A DNA stretch of 36,369 bases from Gemmatimonadota bacterium. GTDB taxonomy: Bacteria; Gemmatimonadota; Gemmatimonadetes; Gemmatimonadales; GWC2-71-9. This document shows, in pieces, positions 30,020 to 36,369 of this stretch. Under the pieces are notes generated by a model. That model was not told where the DNA came from, ran no database searches, and saw nothing but the letters and a program-made list of their open reading frames with translations. Where the stretch lies: positions 1 through 36,369 of the forward strand of contig QHVC01000112.1 of the NCBI GenBank assembly GCA_003222205.1. Direction: 5' to 3'. The first letter of the stretch is position 1. Every line of letters begins with the position of its first letter. A program made the position numbers and the translations under genes.

Positions 30020-31078
30020 ATGGACGCCCGACTCCGCCAGGCGCTCGCGCGGGCGGAGGAGGTCGCCCGGGAGCTGGCGGACCCCGCCACCGCGCGCAAC
30101 CCCGCCAAGCTCCGGCACCTGGGTCGCGAGTCCGCGCGGCTCGAGGCAATCCGGCAGCTGCACACCCGTCTCGAGCGCCTCCAGGGTGAGATGGCGCAGG
30201 CGCGTGAGGTGCTGCAGGAGAAGGACCCCGACCTCTCCCAGCTCGCCCGCGTCGACGTGGAGCGCCTGAAGCCCGAGATCGACACGGCCGAGCGGCGGCT
30301 CGCCGAGCTCCTCGCCCCCGCCGATCCTCTCGACGACCGCGACGCCATCGTGGAGATCCGCGCCGGCACGGGCGGCGATGAAGCCGCGCTGTTCGCGGCC
30401 GACCTGTTCCGGATGTACACGCGCTTCTGCGAGCGCCGCGGATGGCGGGTCGAGGTGCTCAGTCTCAGCGAGGGGTCGCTCGGCGGCCTCAAGGAAGCCG
30501 TGTTCGCGGTGCGGGGCTCCAAGGCGTACGGCACGCTCCGCTACGAGTCGGGGGTGCACCGCGTGCAGCGCGTGCCGGTCACGGAGACGCAGGGCCGCAT
30601 TCATACCTCGGCGGCCACTGTGGCCGTGCTGCCGGAGGCGGAGGAGATTGACGTGAAGATTGAGGACAAGGACCTGCGCATCGACGTTTTCCGCTCCGGG
30701 GGACCGGGCGGGCAGAGCGTCAATACCACGGACAGCGCCGTGCGCGTCACCCACCTCCCGACGGGTCTCGAGGTGAAGTGCCAGGACCAGAAGTCGCAGC
30801 TGCAGAACAAGATCAAGGCGCTCGAGATCCTGCGCTCGCGGCTCCTCGACCGCATGGTGGCCGAGCAGGAAGCGACGCGGGCCCGCGAGCGCCGGGCGAT
30901 GGTGGGCACGGGCGACCGGTCGGCCAAGATCCGTACTTATAACTTCCCGCAGAACCGGGTCACCGACCACCGCATTCACTTCACGGCGCACAATCTGACC
31001 GACGTGCTCGACGGCGATTTGGACGAGCTCGTCAGCGCGGTCAAGCAAGCGGGGGAAAAGGAACGCGCCAGTGCGTGA
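30020..31078 (+). CDS. prfA: Peptide chain release factor 1
   Basis: 352 residues from ATG 30020. The helical N-terminal domain (1-110) is followed by the codon-recognition region with [10 protein letters not shown], where PVT fits the PxT tripeptide of RF1 (UAA/UAG) and not the SPF of RF2. The GGQ loop is intact ([16 protein letters not shown]). It releases the finished polypeptide by hydrolysing peptidyl-tRNA; the glutamine is methylated by the product of the overlapping gene. It overlaps prmC by eight bases. Confidence 0.97.
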   Translation: MDARLRQALARAEEVARELADPATARNPAKLRHLGRESARLEAIRQLHTRLERLQGEMAQAREVLQEKDPDLSQLARVDVERLKPEIDTAERRLAELLAPADPLDDRDAIVEIRAGTGGDEAALFAADLFRMYTRFCERRGWRVEVLSLSEGSLGGLKEAVFAVRGSKAYGTLRYESGVHRVQRVPVTETQGRIHTSAATVAVLPEAEEIDVKIEDKDLRIDVFRSGGPGGQSVNTTDSAVRVTHLPTGLEVKCQDQKSQLQNKIKALEILRSRLLDRMVAEQEATRARERRAMVGTGDRSAKIRTYNFPQNRVTDHRIHFTAHNLTDVLDGDLDELVSAVKQAGEKERASA

Positions 31079-31982
31079 GCCGCGCGCTGATGCGACGATC
31101 GCCACGGCGCTGGAGGAGGCGGCGGCCGAGCTGGAGCAGGCGGGGATATTGAACGCCCGGCGGGAGGCGATGGCGATCTGGGCGGCGCTGGCCGGCACGC
31201 GCCTCGGAGACGTGTGGCTGCGGCGGGAAGACGAGGCGCCCACCGCGGTGGCGGAGCAATTCCAGAAGGCGCTGCAGCGTCGCGCGAGCGGAATCCCGTT
31301 CGCCTATGCCGTGGGCCGGACGGCCTTCCGGACCCTGGAGCTGAAGCTGGACGGGCGCGCCCTGATCCCGCGGCCTGAGACCGAAGGGCTGGTTGCGCTG
31401 GTGCTGGAATGGGCCAGGCGGTTCCCGGTTGCCGGTGACCGGTTGCCCGCACCCGGCAACGGGGTGGTGGCGGATATCGGGACGGGATGCGGATGCATTG
31501 CGTTGGCCTTGGCGGTGGAGGGAACGTTCGATCGTGTGATTGCCGTGGAGCGCTCGGGTGGGGCGGCGGCGTTGGCGCGGGAGAACGCGGAGCTCGTCGC
31601 CGCGCCGACGCCGGTCGAAGTGCGCGAGGGTGACCTACTGGCGCCCCTCACTGGGAGGGGCGAGCGCTATCGCGTGATTGTCGCGAACCCTCCGTATGTG
31701 ACCGCCGCGGAGTACGACGCGCTCGATCCGGCCGTGCGGCACTACGAGCCGCGCGAGGCGCTGGTGAGCGGGACGGATGGGCTGGACGCGACCCGACGTC
31801 TGCTGGCGGGCGCGGCACCGCTGCTCGCGCCCGGCGGTGCGCTGTTCCTGGAGATCGACGAGCGCCGGGCCGAAGCGGTGCGGGCCCTGGCGCAAGGGCA
31901 CGGCTGGCGCCGCATCGAGATCCACCAGGACTTGTTCGGCCGGCCGCGCTACGCGGTGGCGTTCCCCCAGGAGGGCGCGTGA
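31071..31982 (+). CDS. prmC: Release-factor glutamine methyltransferase
   Basis: 303 residues from GTG 31071, with a GGGGGAAAAGGA ribosome site inside the end of prfA. The N-terminal helical domain is followed by a methyltransferase domain with [16 protein letters not shown] for SAM and the catalytic NPPYVTAAE. It methylates the GGQ glutamine of release factors. Residues 117-130 ([14 protein letters not shown]) are an insert between the PRPETE helix and the SAM-binding strand; this stretch is coded by a six-heptamer array nearly identical in plan to that in hyuA. The overall length is somewhat long for the family because of it. It overlaps the YlbF-like gene by four bases. Confidence 0.95.
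   Translation: MREPRADATIATALEEAAAELEQAGILNARREAMAIWAALAGTRLGDVWLRREDEAPTAVAEQFQKALQRRASGIPFAYAVGRTAFRTLELKLDGRALIPRPETEGLVALVLEWARRFPVAGDRLPAPGNGVVADIGTGCGCIALALAVEGTFDRVIAVERSGGAAALARENAELVAAPTPVEVREGDLLAPLTGRGERYRVIVANPPYVTAAEYDALDPAVRHYEPREALVSGTDGLDATRRLLAGAAPLLAPGGALFLEIDERRAEAVRALAQGHGWRRIEIHQDLFGRPRYAVAFPQEGA
31419..31460 (+). repeat. In-frame six-heptamer array in prmC
   Basis: The units are CGGTTCC, CGGTTGC, CGGTGAC, CGGTTGC, CCGCACC and CGGCAAC: 42 bases, 14 codons. GTTGCC (31443-31448) can pair with GGCAAC (31455-31460), so the array also carries a small inverted end. Confidence 0.85.
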
Positions 31983-32332
31983 TCGACGAGAAGGCGCAGG
32001 AGCTGGGGCGGCTGCTCGGCCAGAGCGACGAGTACAAGGCGTTGAAGCGCGCCAGCGAACGACTCCGAGAGGACGCCGAGTGCCGTACCAAGCTCGAGGA
32101 GCTGGAGCGTCTCGCCTCCGAGCTCGAGCGGGCGGGCGCCGGCGGCAAGGAGCCGACGCGCGAGCAGGTCGAGAAGTACGACCAGCTGCTCCAAAGCGTC
32201 CAAGCGAATCCGGTGTATCAGCAGATGGTCGCCGCCCAGGCCAACTTCGAGAAGATGATGGCCCGGGTGAATGAGCGCATCTACGACGGCATCAAGAAGG
32301 GGTCCGCGAGCCCCATCATCACGCTCGGGTAA
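31979..32332 (+). CDS. YlbF/YmcA (Com_YlbF) family protein
   Basis: 117 residues from GTG 31979 (GTGA overlap with prmC). It is almost entirely helical: an N-terminal helix [24 protein letters not shown], then a charged coiled-coil-like stretch and ANPVYQQMVAAQANFEKMMARVNERIYDGI at the end. Spacing and the F/Y at key helix positions fit the Com_YlbF family. In Firmicutes such proteins form a complex that modulates RNase Y. The role here is not known. A 21-base gap separates it from tmk. Confidence 0.75.
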   Translation: MIDEKAQELGRLLGQSDEYKALKRASERLREDAECRTKLEELERLASELERAGAGGKEPTREQVEKYDQLLQSVQANPVYQQMVAAQANFEKMMARVNERIYDGIKKGSASPIITLG

Positions 32333-32353
32333 GGGGCCGGGGAAGGGGGCAGG

Positions 32354-32980
32354 GTGTTCATCGTGGTCGAGGGCCCCGAGGGCGCGGGCAAGACGACGCT
32401 GGTGCGCTGGCTCGCGGCGCGGCTGCTGGCCGAGGGACGGCCGGTGGTGACGGTGCGCGAGCCCGGCGGGACGCCGGTCGCCGAAGCCGCGCGCAAGATC
32501 GCGCTCAAGTCGCAGCACGATCTGTCGCCGGCGGTGGAGCTGTTTCTCATCCTCGCGGCCCGCGCGGATCTCGTCGCCCGGGTGATCCGGCCGGCGCTGG
32601 CGGGCGGGCAGCTGGTGCTGGCGGACCGCTTTGAGCTTTCCACCCTGTGCTACCAGGTGGCGGGGCGCGGCCTCCCGGCGGACGCGGTGGACGCGGCGCT
32701 GCAGCTCGCGACCGGGGGGCTCGTGCCGGACCTGACGCTGGTGTTGGACGTCCCGGTGGACGTCGGGCGCGAGCGGCTGCGGCGGGCGCGCAAGGAGCCC
32801 GACCGGCTGGAGCGGCTCGATGATGCGTTTCACCGCCGCGTGCTCGAGGCGTACCGGCGGGCGGCCGGGGCCGGCGTCGTGCACATTGATGCGACGGGAT
32901 CCAAGACGGCGGTGCAAGACGCCGCGTGGCGCACGATCGGCGCCGCGGCGCTACAACTGAGAGTCGGGGGGGAGTCATGA
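32354..32980 (+). CDS. tmk: Thymidylate kinase
   Basis: 208 residues from GTG 32354. P-loop GPEGAGKTT (7-15), REPGGTP (35-41), and the DR(FE)LSTLCYQ segment are typical. It phosphorylates dTMP to dTDP using ATP. In the DR(Y/F) motif position the family usually has DRYxxSxxAYQ; here it is DRFELSTLCYQ, which keeps the Asp-Arg and Ser. The start fits a GGGGGCAGGG ribosome site. It overlaps ctpA by four bases (ATGA). Confidence 0.95.
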   Translation: MFIVVEGPEGAGKTTLVRWLAARLLAEGRPVVTVREPGGTPVAEAARKIALKSQHDLSPAVELFLILAARADLVARVIRPALAGGQLVLADRFELSTLCYQVAGRGLPADAVDAALQLATGGLVPDLTLVLDVPVDVGRERLRRARKEPDRLERLDDAFHRRVLEAYRRAAGAGVVHIDATGSKTAVQDAAWRTIGAAALQLRVGGES

Positions 32981-34593
32981 AGCGGAAGCAGATCGTGTTC
33001 GTGATCGTCACGGCGGTGCTGGCGCTGGCCACGGGCGGGTGGCTGTTGCAGCGCGGCGCGACGCCTTCGGGGTCGGTGTACCAATCGGCCCGACTGTTCG
33101 ACGACGTGCTCGCGCGCGTCGCGGACTTCTACGTGGACTCGATCGATGAGCGCCAGCTCTATCAGATGGCGATCGACGGCCTCCTCGACCAGCTCCACGA
33201 CCCCTACTCCGTGTACCTGAAGCCCGATGACTTCCACGCGCTCTCCGAGCAAACCACCGGCGAGTACAGCGGCCTGGGCATCCAGATCGACGTGCGCGAC
33301 GGCTGGATCACCGTCGTGGCGCCCCTGCCGGATACGCCCGCCGAGCGCGCCGGCGTGCTGACCGGGGACCGCATCGTCATGCTGGATGGGCGCTCGACCG
33401 AAGGGTGGAAGAACGACCAGGCAGTGCGCGAGCTGCGTGGCACGGCCGGCTCGAGCGTCGAGCTCAAGATCCGGCGCGTGGGCGTGGAGCAGCCGATCAC
33501 CTTCAAGATGGCGCGCGCGGTGATCCATATCCGCTCGGTGCAGGTCGCCATGCTGCTCGACGACAACGTCGGCTACATCTCGCTCAATCCCGTGAACCAG
33601 ACGTCCGGCCAGGAGCTGGCGACGGCGGTCGACAGCCTCGAGAAGCGCGGCATGAAGTCGCTGGTGCTCGACCTGCGATTCAATCCGGGCGGGTTGCTCG
33701 ATCAGGCCGTGTCGGTCAGCGACCTGTTCCTCGATCCGGGGCAGGAGGTGCTGGAGCAGCGCGGGCGGGCGCCGGGCGCGAGCCGCACGTACCGCGACCG
33801 CGATCCTCAGAAGTGGCCGAACCTGCCGATTGTCGTGCTTGTGAACGGCGGCACGGCGAGCGCGGCGGAGATCATCGCCGGCGCGCTGCAGGACCACGAT
33901 CGGGCCGTGCTGGTCGGGACGCCGACGTTCGGCAAGGGATTGGTGCAGTCGCTGTGGCAGTTGACGCCGGAGACGGCGCTGAAGCTCACGACGGCGCGGT
34001 GGTACACGCCCAGCGGGCGCACCATCCAGCGCAAGAGCCGCAACGAGGCCGATCAAGACGCCCAGGTCACCGCGTCCGAGCAGGGGAAGGACAGCACCGC
34101 GGTTCCGGATTCGCTCGTCTTCCACACCGACCGCGGGCGCCTGGTACGCGGTGGCGGCGGCATCCGGCCCGACGTGTTCGTGGCTCCCGACACCTACACC
34201 ACCGCCGAGCGCGCCTTCCTGCGCACCCTCGGCAGCAAGATCAGCGTGTACCGCGACGTCATCTCGAGCTACGCGCTGGAGCTCAAGGCTGGTGGCCGGC
34301 TCACGACACCGACCTTCCCCGTGACGCCGGCGATGGTGGACGAAGTCGCGCGTCGCCTGCAGGTCCGGGGAGTGAGCGTGCCGGACAGCGTCGTCGCCGG
34401 CGCGCGCTCGCTCATCTCCCAGGAGCTCGGCCTCGAAGCGGCCCGCTACGTCTTCGGCCGTCCGGCGGAGTTCCGCCGCCGTATGGGGGAGGACCCCCAG
34501 GTGCAGAACGCGCTCGCCCTCGCACGCCGGGCAAAATCACCGGCCGACCTGCTTGCCCGAGTGGCGGCCGCTTCGCCGGCGTTGCGCAACTAG
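32977..34593 (+). CDS. ctpA: S41-family C-terminal processing peptidase
   Basis: 538 residues from ATG 32977. An N-terminal anchor or signal (KRKQIVFVIVTAVLALATGG) is followed by an N-terminal helical part, a PDZ domain (about 98-180, YSGLGIQIDVRDG) and the S41 domain. Catalytic Ser295 in GGTASAAEI, Lys320 in TFGKGLVQS and Gln324 are present. It cleaves C-terminal tails of periplasmic or envelope proteins. The C-terminal region (about 400-538) is longer than in the shortest members and holds a helical extension. It is coupled to tmk and its stop directly precedes the next GTG. Confidence 0.95.
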   Translation: MKRKQIVFVIVTAVLALATGGWLLQRGATPSGSVYQSARLFDDVLARVADFYVDSIDERQLYQMAIDGLLDQLHDPYSVYLKPDDFHALSEQTTGEYSGLGIQIDVRDGWITVVAPLPDTPAERAGVLTGDRIVMLDGRSTEGWKNDQAVRELRGTAGSSVELKIRRVGVEQPITFKMARAVIHIRSVQVAMLLDDNVGYISLNPVNQTSGQELATAVDSLEKRGMKSLVLDLRFNPGGLLDQAVSVSDLFLDPGQEVLEQRGRAPGASRTYRDRDPQKWPNLPIVVLVNGGTASAAEIIAGALQDHDRAVLVGTPTFGKGLVQSLWQLTPETALKLTTARWYTPSGRTIQRKSRNEADQDAQVTASEQGKDSTAVPDSLVFHTDRGRLVRGGGGIRPDVFVAPDTYTTAERAFLRTLGSKISVYRDVISSYALELKAGGRLTTPTFPVTPAMVDEVARRLQVRGVSVPDSVVAGARSLISQELGLEAARYVFGRPAEFRRRMGEDPQVQNALALARRAKSPADLLARVAAASPALRN

Positions 34594-35484
34594 GTGGCCG
34601 ACCGGCCGCACCCCACCGTCGGCATCATCGGACCGGGCCGGGCGGGGATCGGCCTGGGGTTGGCGCTGGCTCGCGCTGGCTACCCGGTCCGCCTCCACGG
34701 GCGCCACAAGACGGCCCTTCCCGCGCCGCTCACCCTCACGGTGGGCCCCGACGATCGCCCGCCCCCCTGGATCGGGGAGGCGGGCGTTCTCGTGCTCGCC
34801 GTCCGCGACGACGCGCTCCGCGGGCTCGCCCTGATGTTGCAGCACAGCCAGACGGTGCGCGCCGAGCACGTGGTGTTGCACCTCTCGGGGGTGCAGGGCC
34901 AGGAGGCGCTGGGCCCGCTCGTCACCAGCCAGGCCGCGCTCGGCTCCCTGCACCCGCTGCAGACGATCAGCGATCCCGAGGGCGCGCCGGAGCGTCTCAA
35001 GGGAGCGTGGGCGGCCGTGGAGGGGATGCCGCGGGCGGTGGAGGTGGCCGAGCGCCTCGCGCGGGACGTGGGGCTCAAGCCGTTCCGCCTCGCGACCAAG
35101 CACAAGGCGGTGTACCACGCCGGCGCGGTGTTCGCGTCGAATTATTTCGTCGTAATCGAGGCCGTGGCCCAGCGCCTGCTGCGGCACGCCGGGCTCACGG
35201 ACGCGGAAGCGTGGCAGGCGCTGCGGCCGCTCGTCGAAGGGACGCTGGCGAACCTCTCGAAACAGCAGCCGCCCGAGGCGCTGACCGGTCCGGTGATGCG
35301 GGGTGACGCGGAGACGGTCGTGCGCCACCTCGAGTCGCTCACGATCGACGACCAGAACCTGTACCGGTTGCTGGGACGGGCGGCGCTGGAGCTGGCGCGC
35401 AAGCGGGGGATGGACGAGGCGCTCGCGGAGAAGATGGCCGCGGCGCTGGCGACTGATTTGCCGCCCGTCATCAAGGCGCGGTAG
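34594..35484 (+). CDS. Rossmann-fold/DUF2520 protein
   Basis: 296 residues from GTG 34594, adjoining the ctpA stop with no gap. The N-terminal NAD(P)-binding motif GIIGPGRAGIGLGLALARAGY (9-29) is followed by a beta/alpha domain with VLHLSGVQG and LGSLHPLQTI, then an all-helical domain (about 165-290) as in DUF2520 proteins and ProC/3-hydroxyisobutyrate-type enzymes (KHKAVYHAGAVFASNYF). It is probably an oxidoreductase or NADP-binding regulator; DUF2520 proteins often sit near pantothenate genes, but none is seen here. Its end overlaps the end of the opposing PH-SHOCT gene by 14 bases. Confidence 0.88.
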   Translation: MADRPHPTVGIIGPGRAGIGLGLALARAGYPVRLHGRHKTALPAPLTLTVGPDDRPPPWIGEAGVLVLAVRDDALRGLALMLQHSQTVRAEHVVLHLSGVQGQEALGPLVTSQAALGSLHPLQTISDPEGAPERLKGAWAAVEGMPRAVEVAERLARDVGLKPFRLATKHKAVYHAGAVFASNYFVVIEAVAQRLLRHAGLTDAEAWQALRPLVEGTLANLSKQQPPEALTGPVMRGDAETVVRHLESLTIDDQNLYRLLGRAALELARKRGMDEALAEKMAAALATDLPPVIKAR

Positions 35485-36070
35485 CTCTGGTGATGATTCT
35501 CTGCTTCATGGTCTCGTACTCCGCCCCACTGATACTCCCGTTGGCCTTCAGCGAAGCCAAGTCCTTTAACTCGTCCACATCGCTGCCTGACCGTGCTACC
35601 GCGGGCCGCTCCTGCCGCTTCCTGTACTGCTTCACCTTTTGGTTGATCAAGCCCGTCAACTCCCGAGGTCTGGCGAGGAAGGTCTCCGAGAGGCTGGACG
35701 TTGTCCCCTCGGTGCGCCGGATGGTGCAATGCCCGTAGTTGAGTAGCTTGGCCCAGAAGCCGATGCCGGAATAGGCCTCAAAAATCGTATCAATGGGCAG
35801 ATGGGACTGGTACTTCGTCCAGGGAAGCCAACCGCCGTTTAGGTCCACAGCCTCTGCCGTGACGACCCACGCGATACTGCGCAGGCGCATCCACATGAAC
35901 GCCGCTCTGAGGAGGACGATCGCCACGAGCGCCAAAATCCATTGTGAGTAAGGCCGAATGTCTCGGACCGTTCTCAGCACCAGCAACAAGGCAACCAAGA
36001 CCCCCGTGCGGACGAGAAGCTCGATGTAGACGATGCGGTGTTTCTTGCCGATGAGCTCGATGGATTCCAT
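35471..36070 (-). CDS. Membrane PH-domain (bPH_2-like) protein with SHOCT tail
   Basis: 199 residues from ATG 36070, with GAGGGAG six bases upstream. Two hydrophobic helices (about 20-36 and 44-60) are followed by a bacterial PH-like domain (about 60-150: AWVVTAEAVDLNGG to FLARPRELTGLINQKV). A C-terminal SHOCT module covers about 170-197 (ELKDLASLKANGSISGAEYETMKQRI). The architecture suggests a membrane-bound oligomerising or stress-related protein. Third codon positions include many A/T (AGA, TTG, CTT, ATT), unlike the neighbours, so the gene may be recently acquired. No partner gene is visible. Confidence 0.85.
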   Translation of the reverse strand: MESIELIGKKHRIVYIELLVRTGVLVALLLVLRTVRDIRPYSQWILALVAIVLLRAAFMWMRLRSIAWVVTAEAVDLNGGWLPWTKYQSHLPIDTIFEAYSGIGFWAKLLNYGHCTIRRTEGTTSSLSETFLARPRELTGLINQKVKQYRKRQERPAVARSGSDVDELKDLASLKANGSISGAEYETMKQRIITRATAP

Positions 36071-36102
36071 GGAAACTCCCTCGATGGTGGAGAGCAGTCG
36101 GC

Positions 36103-36147
36103 AAAAACCAAAAACCGGCTGTGTGGGTGGCCCCACTCAGCCGGTTT
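36103..36147 (-). terminator. Rho-independent terminator of the rightmost gene
   Basis: On the minus strand a stem AAACCGGCTG/CAGCCGGTTT (36147-36138 with 36121-36112), with further GTGGGG/CCCAC pairing inside, is followed by TTTTTGGTTTTT (36111-36103). It ends the gene that terminates at 36258 and lies before the PH-SHOCT start. It is the clearest simple terminator in the window. Confidence 0.8.
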
Positions 36148-36257
36148 CGCGATTTGCTCCCCGACGAGGCATTGGCGACCGCAGGACATCGCGCCTCGGG
36201 GTTCATAGCATCTGAGGTGCGTTCCAATATGCACGCGGGAGCGCAGCCCGCAAGGCG

Positions 36258-36369
36258 TTAATCCCGGGCGGAGTCGGCGTCGACCACCCGTACGCCGGCC
36301 GGCCGAGAAAACGTGACCTCTCGCTGCGGCACGCCGTCGTTGACCCGCACGTTCCGCAGGATCAGCACC
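36258..36369 (-). CDS. C-terminal fragment of an unidentified protein (partial)
   Basis: 37 codons are visible from the edge to TAA at 36260-36258 (VLILRNVRVNDGVPQREVTFSRPAG, then VRVVDADSARD). The pattern of a beta strand followed by V-N-G-V and F-P-AG-V-VVD resembles the end of LolA-like or DUF4292-type envelope proteins, but too little is present to name it. The frame is GC-rich in the third position. It is followed at 36103-36147 by a terminator; the sequence between (36148-36257) shows nothing. Confidence 0.45.
   Translation of the reverse strand, partial: VLILRNVRVNDGVPQREVTFSRPAGVRVVDADSARD

Noticed and set aside
29786-31243. Minus-strand 485-codon frame opposite rpmE/prfA/prmC
   Set aside because: It is antisense to certain translation genes and lacks any domain.

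Overview
The window is high-GC bacterial chromosome, densely packed with genes, many of which start with GTG and overlap the previous gene by four bases (GTGA or ATGA). No phage, plasmid, rRNA, tRNA or CRISPR signature is visible. The most likely source is a member of the Gemmatimonadota or a near relative. This is inferred from a 285-residue primary-type sigma factor without region 1.1 (as in the Bacteroidetes group), Ig-like lipoproteins, a zinc-ribbon Ser/Thr kinase and the base composition. It is not proven by any marker gene.

Layout. Positions 1-5956 run on the minus strand: an Ig-like lipoprotein ending in a haem-c motif (runs off the left edge), a zinc-ribbon/kinase/Ig/NTF2-like membrane protein, a broken ABM-type gene, an EamA exporter, an Lrp/AsnC regulator and a small upstream gene. 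An AT-rich divergent control region (5957-6114) separates these from a plus-strand run to 11517: larE, thpR, an anchored unknown, a sigma-54 response regulator, a small membrane protein and an aldehyde dehydrogenase. Then come a small orphan gene, lepB, the sigma factor, and a long overlapping run (13693-21187) of yajQ, rimO, hemL, a SpoIID lipoprotein, an outer-membrane barrel, a Gfo/Idh/MocA-like protein and lnt. A hydantoinase/oxoprolinase pair with a half-size TSUP transporter follows (21320-25259). A minus-strand block (25256-29636) holds an HD-GYP protein, a CsgG-like protein, a metallo-beta-lactamase-fold hydrolase and a Crp-family regulator. From 29804 the plus strand carries the housekeeping run rpmE, prfA, prmC, ylbF-like, tmk, ctpA and a DUF2520 gene. 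The right end has a PH-SHOCT membrane protein and the tail of another gene, both minus.

Most genes are core functions: translation and release (rpmE, prfA, prmC, rimO), envelope and lipoprotein maturation (lepB, lnt, SpoIID protein, OMP, ctpA), haem (hemL) and dTTP supply (tmk). Two of the most unusual proteins, the kinase and the haem-c/Ig lipoprotein, are translationally coupled and share Ig-like domains, so they may form one envelope-sensing unit.

The most unusual pattern is not a gene. Short (7-10 bp) GC-rich tandem repeats recur through the window. At three gene boundaries and at the end of eamA they form two facing arms of an inverted repeat (about 4327, 11521, 13600, 21186). In hyuA and prmC, two unrelated genes, a 42-bp array of six heptamers lies in the same reading phase and encodes a related 14-residue insert. 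hyuA carries a second in-frame repeat, and the outer-membrane protein has an octamer array inside its signal peptide. This looks like a family of spreading repeats tolerated or reused inside coding sequence.
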